Notes: generated from the letters alone by a model not told the origin. A stretch of 64,000 nt of DNA from Marinobacter adhaerens HP15 (GCF_000166295.1 NC_017506.1:2666001-2730000), one strand, 5' to 3'. Shown: positions 11,937 through 20,949, numbered from the stretch's first letter. Program-made: numbers and translations.

Positions 11937-13001
11937 TTAGAGCAGGTCGTCCAGATTCATGGTTTCGACGTTGTCGGTTTGCCGCTCGGGGCTCATCCTG
12001 CCGAAGAAGGATTGCGGCGTTCGATAGCCGTAATTGGCGGTCCAGTGTTTGTCAGAAGAGAAACGCACCACGCCCGCCGCGACTTCATCCACCAGACGAT
12101 ACTCGTCCCAGACCTCCATAGTTGCATCGGCCGCGGCAAAACTGGCGATGGCTTGCTCAAGCTTTTCCGGGCGACCAAAGGTTTCGGCGGCGACCGCTTG
12201 AAGCGCGTGCGGAACCCGCATGCCTTTTTCAACCCCCAGTTCCCGGCTGTGCTCAAGCACCTGCCAGGGGTCCGGCGCCAGAGCCGGACGAGTGTCGGGC
12301 AGGAGCAGCCAGACCAGGGCCCGGATGGCGTTTGGCATACCGCCCCACTTCTCATTGTCCAGACAGGTAGCGGCACGCTCGGCTTGGGGAGCGATGTTCC
12401 TGGGGACTCCGGCCATGGCGCCGGAATTGGCATCGTTTACGATTGCCTGCATACCGGTCAGCAAGCCCAGCAGGAAGGTGATTTCGTCCTGTTCGGTGAA
12501 CAGAAAGGGGCACTCGAGGGGCTCAGCAGCGGGATCAAACTCGTAGGCGGCCATTGCTCGTTTGAAGGAGGCATACCGGCGTTTCGCGGTCAGCGCATTC
12601 AATCGCTTTGCCACTTCCCTGGCGTCCTTTGCCGCTTCCACATCTCCCTCATAATCCGCTCTGAGATAGGCGAGCTCAGCTTCCCAGGCCTTGTACTCGG
12701 CACAGTTGCCTGCCAGAAGCATCAACAGGGAGCCGGTGGTGTCAGGTGCATCGGTGACCCGCGAGAAGGAATAGAGCAGCGGATCCACGCCCTCGCCCAG
12801 CGCACACGCCATCTGGGTGTCGGACATCTGCAACACGTAGGGCGTGGCTTCGCCCTCCGAATAATTGGAGAGCACAACGCCGGTGGTGGTGTAGATGGGG
12901 TTGGCCGAGCAACCTGTGAGTATGGCAACGGCTGCCAGCGAGAGAGCTTTGAGGCGAGCCGCAAAGACATGCGGTCCGAGCTTTGCCAGAGAGGAGATCA
13001 T
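11937..13001 (-). CDS. lipoprotein, probable TatT-like TRAP-associated component
   Basis: A 354-residue predicted lipoprotein with lipobox ILTGC at about residue 31. The body is mostly helical with Ala/Leu/Glu-rich pairs, including LLMLLAGNCAEYKAWEAELAYLRADY. This is consistent with the TPR-like TatT (TPAT) family, known in Treponema as a partner of a TRAP binding protein. It is the first gene of the TRAP operon, 58 bases before the binding protein. The position and lipoprotein nature support a ligand-channelling or docking role. The family call rests on pattern and context, not on a clear signature. The start is ATG 13001, with GAG-rich sequence downstream; a later start is possible. Confidence 0.55.
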   Translation of the reverse strand: MISSLAKLGPHVFAARLKALSLAAVAILTGCSANPIYTTTGVVLSNYSEGEATPYVLQMSDTQMACALGEGVDPLLYSFSRVTDAPDTTGSLLMLLAGNCAEYKAWEAELAYLRADYEGDVEAAKDAREVAKRLNALTAKRRYASFKRAMAAYEFDPAAEPLECPFLFTEQDEITFLLGLLTGMQAIVNDANSGAMAGVPRNIAPQAERAATCLDNEKWGGMPNAIRALVWLLLPDTRPALAPDPWQVLEHSRELGVEKGMRVPHALQAVAAETFGRPEKLEQAIASFAAADATMEVWDEYRLVDEVAAGVVRFSSDKHWTANYGYRTPQSFFGRMSPERQTDNVETMNLDDLL

Positions 13002-13205
13002 ATTTCACCCTGCATCACGTTGTTTTTGTTTGCCCGATCTGAAGTCGGTTTTTGTCAACGGGTGCAAGAATGCGGTGAAAACTGTCCTACAAAAATGGCT
13101 CGAATGCCGATTTTGTTATGCCGATCGGGCCAATGGCCCAGAAGGAAAGGAATTTGCCAGAATATTATTGATATAAAACAATGACTTTTGAAAACGCCAA
13201 TCCGC

Positions 13206-13865
13206 TTACAGAGCCATCATTGCCATTACCTGATCGGTCAGGCCATCCAGTGTCAGCCCTCCCCGCTCAGGCTTGTACCAGGTTACTGTCCAGCTGAGAG
13301 CGCCAGTCAACATCCGTCGAACAACGAAGGGATCCGCCTCCAGCGCGCCCTCGCGCTTCAATGATTCCAGCACATCCAGCCAAAGTTTCTCGTAGATGTC
13401 CCGAAGCTCCAGCACTTCGCCCTGGGACGGGGCCGACAGACTCCGCCATTCAAATACCAGGACCGCCATCGCTTCGCCGGTCTGGCCATTGATAGATTCA
13501 AGTTCCGCGCGGATCAGTCCACGAAGCTTCTGCCTGCTGGTATCGGCGGCCTCCAGAGCCGCCTGCATCAGCGCGGTGTTCAGCCGGATGGTTTCTACCA
13601 TCACTGCCTTGAGGATCTCTTCCTTGGTTCGAAAGTGGTGGAACAGGCTGCCGGACTGAATACCCACGGCAGCGGCAAGATCACGAACTGTAGTGCGCTC
13701 GTAGCCTTTTTCCCGGAAAAGCCGTGCCGCTTCAGTGAGCAGACGGCCGCGAGCGCCTTTGGGGTCTGACACAAGGTTTTCTGCGATCAGGGACTGGAGG
13801 ATCTGGTTCTGGCTCACTACGGCTACCCGGTTGGCATAAGAGGCCTTTAATTCTACCTGAAACAT
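13206..13865 (-). CDS. atuR: TetR-family repressor of the terpene cluster (AtuR-like)
   Basis: A 219-residue TetR-type regulator. The HTH lies at about residues 58-85 ([28 protein letters not shown]). The C-terminal ligand domain is helical. It is divergent from atuA, as atuR is in Pseudomonas, where AtuR represses the cluster until terpene intermediates appear. A perfect inverted repeat lies only about 13 bases upstream of this start codon, so autorepression is likely. The annotated start at 13865 has a weak ribosome site and leaves an unusually long, 40-residue arm before the HTH domain, so the true start may be further in. The atuR name is by context and similarity of arrangement. Confidence 0.8.
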   Translation of the reverse strand: MFQVELKASYANRVAVVSQNQILQSLIAENLVSDPKGARGRLLTEAARLFREKGYERTTVRDLAAAVGIQSGSLFHHFRTKEEILKAVMVETIRLNTALMQAALEAADTSRQKLRGLIRAELESINGQTGEAMAVLVFEWRSLSAPSQGEVLELRDIYEKLWLDVLESLKREGALEADPFVVRRMLTGALSWTVTWYKPERGGLTLDGLTDQVMAMMAL

Positions 13866-13870
13866 GCCTG

Positions 13871-13900
13871 TTTACAAACCAAGCGCTTGCTTGGTATTGT
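13871..13900 (+). promoter_or_regulatory. atuA promoter with embedded AtuR operator
   Basis: TTTACA (13871-13876) and TATTGT (13895-13900) have an 18-base spacing and form a plausible sigma-70 promoter facing atuA. The spacer is filled by a perfect inverted repeat, ACCAAGC-GCTT-GCTTGGT (13878-13895), the expected form of a TetR-type operator. Repressor bound here would block both atuA and its own gene. This is sequence-based; the regulator-operator match is inferred. Confidence 0.65.
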
Positions 13901-13971
13901 CATCTCCATCGTGTGGCAAAACCGCCACCGCTCCCGTTTTCAATCAGCAATCATTTACAGGGCACAGGAAG

Positions 13972-15768
13972 ATGGCTGAATCCCCCAACACTGTTCGCAT
14001 CGGATGCTCCGCCGCCTTCTGGGGCGACACGGAAACGGCTGCCGCGCAGCTGGTCCACAAGGGCAATATCGACTATCTGGTGGCCGATTATCTGGCCGAA
14101 ATCACCATGTCGATCATGGCGGGCCAGAAAATGAAGGACCCGTCCCAGGGGTATGCACGGGATTTCGTACAGACGGTCATGGGCCCCTTGCTCGGAGACA
14201 TCAAGGAAAAGGGCATTCGGGTGCTGGCCAACGCCGGCGGCGTCAACCCGGTGGCCTGTCGTGACGCCCTTCAGGCTCTCTGTGAAAAAGCCGGCGTGGA
14301 CATGAAGATCGCCCTGGTTCTGGGCGACGACCTTCTGATGAAAAAGAAAAATCTCGCAGATATGGGCGTCAAGGAGATGGGTTCCGGCCAACCGATGCCC
14401 GCAATGATGGTCAGCCTGAATGCCTATCTGGGAGCGCCAGGTCTGGTTGCGGCTCTGGAACAGGGCGCGGACATCGTTATTACCGGCCGGGTGGCAGACA
14501 GTGCCCTGGTATTGGCACCGCTGGTGCACGAGTTCGGCTGGAGCTGGCAAGACTACGACAAACTGGCGCAGGGCAGCCTGGCCGGGCATCTGCTCGAGTG
14601 CGGTGCCCAGGCCACCGGCGGCAACTTCACCGACTGGGAAGCGGTAGCTGGCGGCTACGCCAACATGGGATTCCCGATAGCCGAAGTGAGTGCCAACGGC
14701 GACTTTTTTATCACCAAGCCCGAAGACACCGGCGGGCTGGTTAGTCGTGGCACAGTTGCGGAACAGCTGGTCTACGAAATCGGTGACCCAAGGGCCTACC
14801 TGCTGCCTGACGTTACCTGCGATTTCACAGGTGTAGAGCTGGAGGAAACCGGTAAAGACCGTGTACAGGTGCGAGGCGCACGGGGGCTACCACCCACCGA
14901 CAGTTACAAGGTATCGGGCACCTGGCCGGATGGTTTCAAGTGCACGGTTACCTTCCTGCTGGCAGGCATGAATGCCAGGGCCAAGGCTCAGACTGTCGCA
15001 CAGGCCATTCTGGCCAAGACCTCACGCATGTTCAGCGAACGTGGCCTGCCTGATTACAGCGAAACCAGTATTGAGCTTCTGGGTACGGAAACGACCTACG
15101 GTGCTCATGGCCGTGGCGAGGATTGCCGCGAAGTAGTGGTCAAGATCAGCACCGCCCATGCCAAGAAAGAGGCCCTTGTACTGTTTTCCCGCGAGATTGC
15201 CCAGGCAGCCACGGGTATGGCACCGGGCATCACCGGGATTGTGGGTGGCCGACCGACCGTGTGGCCGAAGATCCGGTTGTATTCCTGCCTGGTGCCGAAA
15301 ACGGAAGTCGATGTGTCCGTGGATCTGGGCGGCGAGCGGCAAACCGTTGGAGTCGAAACCAGCGGCGGTTTCGATAACAGCGACCTCCAGCCCCAGTCGT
15401 TCACACACGAGACAGACGACACAGATACCACTGTGCCGCTGGTGAAGCTTGCCTGGGCCCGCAGCGGCGACAAGGGCGACCACACCAACATTGGCGTGAT
15501 CGCCCGCAAACCGGAATTTCTGCCGTTCATTGAAACCGCGCTGACGGAAGCGGCGGTTGCGGACTGGATGGCCCATACCCTGAATCCGGAAACCGGCCGG
15601 GTGACCCGCTGGGCCATGCCCGGACTGCAGGCCATCAATTTCCTGCTGGAGCACAGCCTTGGCGGCGGTGGCGTGGCCAGCCTGCGGATTGATCCCCAGG
15701 GAAAGGCGTTTGCCCAGCAGCTATTGGAGTTTCCAGTGCCTGTTCCTTCTGGCCTGGTTAAAGATTGA
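13972..15768 (+). CDS. atuA: acyclic terpene utilization protein AtuA
   Basis: A 598-residue protein of the AtuA/DUF1446 family. It is required for growth on citronellol or geraniol in Pseudomonas, though its exact reaction is not settled. The N-terminal two thirds carry the family core ([69 protein letters not shown]). The C-terminal part (about 505-598) is a separate domain with [24 protein letters not shown]. The start at ATG 13972 has CAGGG and AGGAA upstream; an in-frame ATG at 13864 would overlap the operator and is rejected. It is first in the cluster. A 104-base palindromic element separates it from atuB. Confidence 0.92.
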   Translation: MAESPNTVRIGCSAAFWGDTETAAAQLVHKGNIDYLVADYLAEITMSIMAGQKMKDPSQGYARDFVQTVMGPLLGDIKEKGIRVLANAGGVNPVACRDALQALCEKAGVDMKIALVLGDDLLMKKKNLADMGVKEMGSGQPMPAMMVSLNAYLGAPGLVAALEQGADIVITGRVADSALVLAPLVHEFGWSWQDYDKLAQGSLAGHLLECGAQATGGNFTDWEAVAGGYANMGFPIAEVSANGDFFITKPEDTGGLVSRGTVAEQLVYEIGDPRAYLLPDVTCDFTGVELEETGKDRVQVRGARGLPPTDSYKVSGTWPDGFKCTVTFLLAGMNARAKAQTVAQAILAKTSRMFSERGLPDYSETSIELLGTETTYGAHGRGEDCREVVVKISTAHAKKEALVLFSREIAQAATGMAPGITGIVGGRPTVWPKIRLYSCLVPKTEVDVSVDLGGERQTVGVETSGGFDNSDLQPQSFTHETDDTDTTVPLVKLAWARSGDKGDHTNIGVIARKPEFLPFIETALTEAAVADWMAHTLNPETGRVTRWAMPGLQAINFLLEHSLGGGGVASLRIDPQGKAFAQQLLEFPVPVPSGLVKD

Positions 15769-15784
15769 TTTATTGGTGCATGCA

Positions 15785-15888
15785 CTCTGGTTGGAAGCGC
15801 GTCCCGGGACACGCCGTAAATACATCCATGTAGGCTTGATCGCAGCATCCATGCTGCTCACAGTCCCGAAACGCGCTTCCAACCAGAG
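15785..15888. repeat. three-hairpin palindromic element, copy 1 (atuA-atuB)
   Basis: The outer stem has a perfect 18 bp, CTCTGGTTGGAAGCGCGT (15785-15802) with 15871-15888, continued by CGGGAC/GTCCCG (15805-15810 with 15863-15868) across a 2x2 internal loop. Inside are two small hairpins with TCCA loops: TACA/TGTA (15821-15832) and GCAGCA/TGCTGC (15842-15857). The core is the reverse complement of copies 3-5. It lies between atuA and atuB. Confidence 0.9.
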
Positions 15889-15918
15889 CGCCCGAACTTT
15901 GAAAGGGTCTTCATTACT

Positions 15919-16785
15919 ATGAGCTATCAGTCTGTTTATTGTCCGGACCTGTTTAAAGGCCAGGTTTTTATTGTTACCGGCGGCGGTTCTGGCATTGGCC
16001 GGTGTACGGCCCATGAACTCGCTGCCCTGGGCGCGCGGGTTGCCCTGGTGGGCCGCAAGGCCGAGAAAGTGGAATCTGTGAAAGCAGAGATCACCGAGGA
16101 CGGCGGCATTGCTTCCGCCCATGTCTGTGACATCCGTGAAGAGGACTCGGTCAAGGCGACGGTGAAGGCGATCATTGCCGAACACGGAGGCCTGAATGGT
16201 TTGGTGAACAATGCCGGCGGGCAGTTCCAGGCGCCGCTGACCGGGATCAACCAGAAGGGCTGGGAGACGGTGGTTCGAACCAATCTGACCGGCGGCTTCC
16301 TGATGGCACGGGAATCCTACACCCAGGCGCTGTCAAAAACCGGGGGCGCTATTGTAAATATCGTGGCCGATATGTGGGGTGGTATGCCCGGCATGGGACA
16401 CTCCGGCGCCGCCAGGGCCGGCATGGTGAATTTTACCCAGACAGCTGCCGTTGAGTGGGGCGCGTCCGGGGTTCGAGTAAACGCAGTCGCTCCGGGCTGG
16501 ATTGCTTCCAGTGGCATGGATAACTACCCCGAGCACATGAAGCAGTGGATCCGCAGTCTCGGCGATAACGTGCCCATCAAGCGAATGGGCACCGAATCCG
16601 AAGTCAGTTCGGCCATCTGCTTTTTGCTCAGCCCGGGCGCAGCGTTTATCAGCGGGGATTGTCTGCGGATCGACGGTGCTGCGTCACAGGGAGGTCGGGT
16701 CTGGCCGTTACCGAAAGCCAAGAACAACGAACCCTACAACGGCTTTCACCGGGCCATCACCCCGAAAGTTCTGAGCGACGACTGA
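15919..16785 (+). CDS. atuB: short-chain dehydrogenase/reductase AtuB
   Basis: A 288-residue SDR-fold protein. The cofactor motif is VTGGGSGIGR (about residues 18-27), and NNAG follows near residue 95. By gene order it is AtuB of the citronellol/geraniol pathway, thought to oxidise the alcohol or aldehyde. The usual YxxxK active-site pair is not visible. The corresponding stretch reads GHSGAARAGMVNFTQ, similar to the HSGAARAG segment of PECR-type enoyl-CoA reductases, so its chemistry may differ from classical SDR alcohol dehydrogenases. AAAGGG lies upstream of ATG 15919. It is 10 bases before atuC and probably co-transcribed with it. Confidence 0.85.
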   Translation: MSYQSVYCPDLFKGQVFIVTGGGSGIGRCTAHELAALGARVALVGRKAEKVESVKAEITEDGGIASAHVCDIREEDSVKATVKAIIAEHGGLNGLVNNAGGQFQAPLTGINQKGWETVVRTNLTGGFLMARESYTQALSKTGGAIVNIVADMWGGMPGMGHSGAARAGMVNFTQTAAVEWGASGVRVNAVAPGWIASSGMDNYPEHMKQWIRSLGDNVPIKRMGTESEVSSAICFLLSPGAAFISGDCLRIDGAASQGGRVWPLPKAKNNEPYNGFHRAITPKVLSDD

Positions 16786-16795
16786 GGAGCTGACC

Positions 16796-18412
16796 ATGCA
16801 GGTACTTGAATCCACGGTAAGCTCGACGTCCGAGGACTTCCGCACCAACGCCGAAGCCATGGACGCCCACATCACCACGTTTCGGGACGTTGAGCAAAAG
16901 GTTCTGGATTTGGCGGAAGCCGCCCGGGAGAAGTTCACCAAACGGGGCAAGCTGCTCCCGAGGGACCGTATTAACCGGTTGCTGGACCGCGGCACGCCCT
17001 TTCTGGAGCTCTGCTCCCTGGCCGGCTATAAGATGCACGACGACAAGGACGGCAGCCTCGCCGGCGGCGGGATCATCGCCGGCATCGGTTATGTAAGCGG
17101 CATCCGCTGTCTGGTGGTGGCCAGCAACAGCGCCATCAAAGGCGGCACCATTACCCCTGCCGGCCTGGACAAGACGCTGCGCCTGCAGCAGATCGCCATG
17201 GAAAACAAACTGCCGGTGGTATCCCTTTCCGAGAGCGGCGGCGCCAACCTGAACTACGCCACCGATATTTTCGTGCTCGGCGCCCGGGGCTTTGCCAATC
17301 AGGCGCGGATGTCCGCTGCCGGGATTCCTCAGGTCACCGTTGTCCACGGCAACGCCACCGCCGGCGGCGCCTATCAGCCGGGTCTGTCCGACTACGTGAT
17401 CGTGGTGCGCGAACAAGCCAAGATGTTCCTGGCCGGCCCACCACTGCTGAAGGCAGCAACCGGCGAAGTTGCCACCGATGAGGAACTTGGCGGCGCGGAG
17501 ATGCATGCGACCGTGGCAGGAACGGCAGAATACCTGGCCGAAGACGACGCCGACGGCATCCGCCAGGCCAGAAACATCCTCGAAGCCCTGCCCTGGAACG
17601 AGCAGCTGCAACCCTGGCGCGAGCTTCAATGGGAGGAACCGCTCTACCCGGCCGATGAGCTGTTGGGTGTCATCCCGGCGGATTCCAAAAAGCCCTACGA
17701 TGTGCGCGAAATCCTCGCCCGCATTGCCGACGGTTCAAAGTTCATGGACTTCAAGAACGAGTTCGACGACCAGACCGTCTGCGGCACCATCCGAATTGAA
17801 GGTCATTCAGTCGGCATCATCGGCAACAACGGCCCGATCACCCCGGCTGGATCCGCCAAGGCCGCCCAGTTCATCCAGCTCTGCGACCAGGCCGGAACGC
17901 CCCTTTTGTTCCTGCACAACACCACCGGTTTCATGGTGGGCACTCACTCAGAGCAGAACGGCATCATCAAACACGGCTCGAAAATGATCCAGGCTGTGGC
18001 CAATTGTCGAGTGCCAAAGGTCGCAATTGTCATCGGCGGTTCCTATGGTGCAGGTAACTACGCCATGTGCGGCCGTGGCCTGGACCCGAGGTTCATCTTC
18101 GCCTGGCCCAACAGCCGAACCGCGGTTATGGGGCCGGCGCAGGCAGGCAAGGTGATGCGTATCGTGGCTGAAGACAAGCAGCGCCGCGGCGGCATGGAGC
18201 CGGATCCGAAGACACTGGATTTCCTGGAGCAGGCCACGGCGAAGAAGCTGGAGGAAGGTTCAACGGCGCTGTTCGGAACGGCCAGATTGTGGGACGACGG
18301 GCTAATCGATCCGCGGGATACGCGGCGCGTTCTTGCCCTGGTTCTGGACGTTTGCCGGGAAGCCGAGGCTCGGCAGTTGCGGCCCAATACCTTTGGTGTG
18401 GCCCGCCTGTAG
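16796..18412 (+). CDS. atuC: geranyl-CoA carboxylase beta subunit (carboxyltransferase)
   Basis: A 538-residue carboxyltransferase subunit that transfers carboxyl from biotin to geranyl-CoA, giving isohexenylglutaconyl-CoA. The protein has two crotonase-like halves: GNATAGGAYQPGLSDYVIVV and FLAGPPLLKAATGE in the first, and GNNGPITPAGSAKAAQFIQLC, GGSYGAGNYAMCGRG and AVMGPAQAGKV in the second. The paralogous methylcrotonyl-CoA carboxylase has the same fold. Gene order with atuF, atuD and atuE favours geranyl-CoA. In published carboxylase structures a Phe-to-Gly change in the acyl pocket separates the two; aligning that position would settle it. GAGG precedes ATG 16796. About 380 bases with two palindromic elements follow. 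Confidence 0.9.
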   Translation: MQVLESTVSSTSEDFRTNAEAMDAHITTFRDVEQKVLDLAEAAREKFTKRGKLLPRDRINRLLDRGTPFLELCSLAGYKMHDDKDGSLAGGGIIAGIGYVSGIRCLVVASNSAIKGGTITPAGLDKTLRLQQIAMENKLPVVSLSESGGANLNYATDIFVLGARGFANQARMSAAGIPQVTVVHGNATAGGAYQPGLSDYVIVVREQAKMFLAGPPLLKAATGEVATDEELGGAEMHATVAGTAEYLAEDDADGIRQARNILEALPWNEQLQPWRELQWEEPLYPADELLGVIPADSKKPYDVREILARIADGSKFMDFKNEFDDQTVCGTIRIEGHSVGIIGNNGPITPAGSAKAAQFIQLCDQAGTPLLFLHNTTGFMVGTHSEQNGIIKHGSKMIQAVANCRVPKVAIVIGGSYGAGNYAMCGRGLDPRFIFAWPNSRTAVMGPAQAGKVMRIVAEDKQRRGGMEPDPKTLDFLEQATAKKLEEGSTALFGTARLWDDGLIDPRDTRRVLALVLDVCREAEARQLRPNTFGVARL

Positions 18413-18432
18413 GCCTTCGAGCTTTGGGGCTG

Positions 18433-18541
18433 GAACCGGGGCGGAGGGCTTCCCAAAAAACGCCCGTAAATACGTCCCTGTAGGGCTCGGTCGCGCCATC
18501 CCTGGCGCTCCACGTTTTTGGGAAGCCCTCCGCCCCGGTTC
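18433..18541. repeat. three-hairpin palindromic element, copy 2 (atuC-atuD)
   Basis: The outer stem is about 27 bp and perfect (18433-18459 with 18515-18541), closing near AAAAA/TTTTT. The inner hairpins are TACG/TGTA with loop TCCC (18471-18482) and GCGCCA/TGGCGC with loop TCCC (18493-18508). The orientation matches copies 1 and 6. It sits 20 bases past the atuC stop, with copy 3 about 70 bases further on in the opposite orientation. Together these two fill most of the 377-base atuC-atuD gap. Confidence 0.9.
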
Positions 18542-18610
18542 GGGTCAACCACGAGTTATCGTTTTGGAAGAACAAAACTGCCAGCAGGCAGCATCAAATT
18601 TACAGACATA

Positions 18611-18722
18611 GGCAGGTGTGTGGGGCCGCTTCCAGAAAATGTCGGCGGCCAGGGATGGCCGATGCCAAGCGCACATGGATGTGCTCGTAGCGGTTTTCTG
18701 GAAGCGGCCCCACACACCTGCC
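18611..18722. repeat. three-hairpin palindromic element, copy 3 (atuC-atuD)
   Basis: The outer stem is a perfect 29 bp (18611-18639 with 18694-18722). The inner hairpins are GGCCA/TGGCC with loop GGGA (18647-18660) and GCACA/TGTGC with loop TGGA (18671-18684). The core linker GATGCCAAGC and the trailing CTCGTAGCGG are shared with copies 4 and 5. The remaining 67 bases before atuD hold only its ribosome site. Confidence 0.9.
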
Positions 18723-18789
18723 GCCAAGCTAAAGAACGTGCACCAAAACAAATACGGCACGAACTCTCTACCAGCAGGAGAACAAGAAC

Positions 18790-19950
18790 GTGAAATTCAC
18801 AGCCGAACACGAAGCCCTCAGAAAAACCGTCCGCGATTTCGTGGAGAAGGAAATCAATCCCCACTGCGACGAATGGGAAGCCGCCGGGGAATTCCCGATT
18901 CATGAACTGTTCAAAAAGCTCGGAAACCTCGGAATCCTCGGCATCCAGAAGCCGGAGGAGTACGGCGGTATGGGGCTGGATTACAGCTACAACCTGGTGG
19001 CTGCGGAGGAGCTTGGCATGGCCCATTGTGGTGGTGTGCCGCTGGCCATCGGGGTTCAGACCGATATGTGTACCCCGGCCATTTCCCGGTTTGGATCTGA
19101 TGAACTGAAACGCAGTTTCCTCGCGCCGGCCATTGCCGGCGACATGGTGGGATGTATTGGCGTCAGTGAAGTTGGCGCAGGTTCTGATGTGGCGGGGATG
19201 AAAACAACCGCCAGGAAAGATGGCGACGACTACATCATCAACGGCTCCAAGATGTGGATTACCAACAGCCCCAAATCCGACTTCATCTGCTTGCTGGCCA
19301 ACACCTCGGACGACAAGCCCCACAAGAACAAGTCTTTGATCATCGTGCCCACGAAAACGCCGGGCATCTCCTTCAGCCCGCATCTGAACAAGCTCGGCAT
19401 GCGCTCTTCCGAAACCGCCCAGATTTTCTTTGACGACGTCCGTGTGCCCCAGCGCTACCGGATCGGCGCTGAGGGCACCGGTTTCATGATGCAGATGCTG
19501 CAGTTCCAGGAGGAGCGGATCTGGGGTGCGGCGAACGTGATCAAGGCGCTGGAGAACTGCATCACCAAGACCATCGAGTACTGTCGCGAGCGGAAGACCT
19601 TCGGCCAGCCACTGATCGACAACCAGGTAATCCACTTCCGCCTGGCCGAACTGCAAACCGAAGTCGAGGCCCTGCGCGCCCTCACCTACCAGGCCTGCGA
19701 GCTGCACGTTGAAGGCAAGGATGTCACCCGCCTGGCCTCCATGGCCAAACTCAAGGCCGGACGTCTTGGGCGTGAGGTTACAGATAGCTGCCTGCAGTAC
19801 TGGGGCGGTAACGGTTACATGTGGGACAACCCGATTTCCCGGGCACACCGGGATGTTCGACTGGTCTCCATCGGCGGTGGTGCCGACGAAATCATGCTCG
19901 GAATTATCTGCAAGATGATGGGCACCCTTCCGGGCAAGAAGCGCGACTAA
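18790..19950 (+). CDS. atuD: citronellyl-CoA dehydrogenase AtuD (acyl-CoA dehydrogenase)
   Basis: A 386-residue FAD enzyme of the acyl-CoA dehydrogenase family. In the terpene pathway AtuD oxidises citronellyl-CoA to geranyl-CoA. Family motifs are present: CIGVSEVGAGSDVAGMKTTA (FAD and substrate loop), MWITNSPKSDF, EERIWGAANVIKALENC, and the C-terminal YWGGNGYMWDNPISRAHRD. The start codon is GTG 18790, supported by AGGAG about 10 bases upstream and by the N-terminal match (MKFTAEHEALRKTVRDFVEKEI). It follows two palindromic elements and is 22 bases before atuE. Substrate assignment rests on cluster context. Confidence 0.9.
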   Translation: MKFTAEHEALRKTVRDFVEKEINPHCDEWEAAGEFPIHELFKKLGNLGILGIQKPEEYGGMGLDYSYNLVAAEELGMAHCGGVPLAIGVQTDMCTPAISRFGSDELKRSFLAPAIAGDMVGCIGVSEVGAGSDVAGMKTTARKDGDDYIINGSKMWITNSPKSDFICLLANTSDDKPHKNKSLIIVPTKTPGISFSPHLNKLGMRSSETAQIFFDDVRVPQRYRIGAEGTGFMMQMLQFQEERIWGAANVIKALENCITKTIEYCRERKTFGQPLIDNQVIHFRLAELQTEVEALRALTYQACELHVEGKDVTRLASMAKLKAGRLGREVTDSCLQYWGGNGYMWDNPISRAHRDVRLVSIGGGADEIMLGIICKMMGTLPGKKRD

Positions 19951-19972
19951 CAAACGGACGGTGGAGTCACTT

Positions 19973-20794
19973 ATGGACCAGGTACCGCATTGCGAAACAC
20001 TGCTTCTGGAAAAACAGGGCCCAACCCTGTTTATCACCATCAACCGACCGGACGTGCGCAACGCCATGAGCCTCGAGATGGTGGCGGAACTGTCCGCGGT
20101 GTTCACCCAGATTGAAAACGACCTGCACATTCGCGCCGTCGTCATTCGGGGCGCCGGTGGGCACTTCTGCGCCGGCGGCGATATCAAAGACATGGCCGGT
20201 GCCCGCGGCCAGAAAGCGGCCGAGGGTGAGGCGGACCCGTTCTATCGTCTGAACCGTGCCTTCGGCCAGATGATTCAACAGGTCAACGAATCCTCGAAAG
20301 TGGTCATCGCGATCACCGAAGGCGCTGTCATGGGCGGTGGATTCGGTTTGGCCTGCGTTTCCGACGTTGCCATCGCCGGGCCGAGCGCCAAGTTCGGCAT
20401 GCCGGAAACCTCCCTCGGCGTGATTCCCGCCCAGATTGCGCCGTTTGTGGTTGAACGAATCGGCCTCACCCAGGCCCGGCGGCTGGCCCTGCTGGGTTTG
20501 AGAATCGATGCAAACGAAGCATGCAGTCTTGGCATCGTTCACCAGGCGGCTTCTTCAGACGATGAACTGGAGGAGATGCTGACAAGCGCTCTGGATCGTG
20601 TCCGCCACTGCGCACCGGTAGCCACGGCAGAAACCAAAGCGTTGCTACACAGGGTTGGCCATGAACCCATAAGCGGTTTGCTGGACAGCGCGGCTGAAAA
20701 ATTTGCGGAAGCCATCCGGGGAAGCGAAGGAACGGAGGGCACCATGGCCTTCATGCAAAAACGTCCACCAGCCTGGGCAGAATCCAACGACTGA
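19973..20794 (+). CDS. atuE: isohexenylglutaconyl-CoA hydratase AtuE
   Basis: A 273-residue crotonase-fold enzyme that hydrates the carboxylated geranyl-CoA product. Oxyanion-hole motifs are visible: HFCAGGDIKDMAG (about 66-78) and the second GAVMGGGFGLACVSDVAIA (about 118-136) with the FGMPETSLGVIP loop. The start at ATG 19973 is preferred over GTG 19961 because GGTGGAG lies 8 bases before it. It follows atuD at 22 bases and is separated from atuF by palindromic element copy 4. It could be a generic enoyl-CoA hydratase, but the gene order matches atu exactly. Confidence 0.88.
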   Translation: MDQVPHCETLLLEKQGPTLFITINRPDVRNAMSLEMVAELSAVFTQIENDLHIRAVVIRGAGGHFCAGGDIKDMAGARGQKAAEGEADPFYRLNRAFGQMIQQVNESSKVVIAITEGAVMGGGFGLACVSDVAIAGPSAKFGMPETSLGVIPAQIAPFVVERIGLTQARRLALLGLRIDANEACSLGIVHQAASSDDELEEMLTSALDRVRHCAPVATAETKALLHRVGHEPISGLLDSAAEKFAEAIRGSEGTEGTMAFMQKRPPAWAESND

Positions 20795-20805
20795 GTTACG
20801 GGGGA

Positions 20806-20919
20806 GCGAGCGGGTGTGGGGTGGCTTTCAGGAAACGTCGGCGGCCACGGATGGCCGACGCCAAGCGCACAGGGATGTGCTCGTAGCGGTTTCCTGAAAG
20901 CCACCCCACAGCCGCTCGC
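20806..20919. repeat. three-hairpin palindromic element, copy 4 (atuE-atuF)
   Basis: The outer stem pairs 20806-20813 with 20912-20919 (8 bp), then one mismatch (G20814/G20911), then 22 bp (20815-20836 with 20889-20910). The inner hairpins are GGCCA/TGGCC with loop CGGA (20843-20856) and GCACA/TGTGC with loop GGGA (20867-20880). Same orientation as copies 3 and 5. It fills nearly all of the atuE-atuF gap. Confidence 0.9.
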
Positions 20920-20949
20920 GGACTGGCACCAATAGATGAGACCAGCACC

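Noticed and set aside
11778..13184. 468-codon open frame on the plus strand
   Set aside because: Antisense to the TatT-like lipoprotein and its neighbours; low-similarity translation with no signal or domain.
13864..13971. Upstream ATG at 13864 as the atuA start
   Set aside because: It would place the operator and promoter inside the coding region and adds a stretch with no family similarity; ATG 13972 has ribosome-site sequence and the right N-terminus.
18556..20193. 545-codon open frame on the minus strand
   Set aside because: It spans a palindromic element and runs antisense through atuD and into atuE; no recognisable domain.
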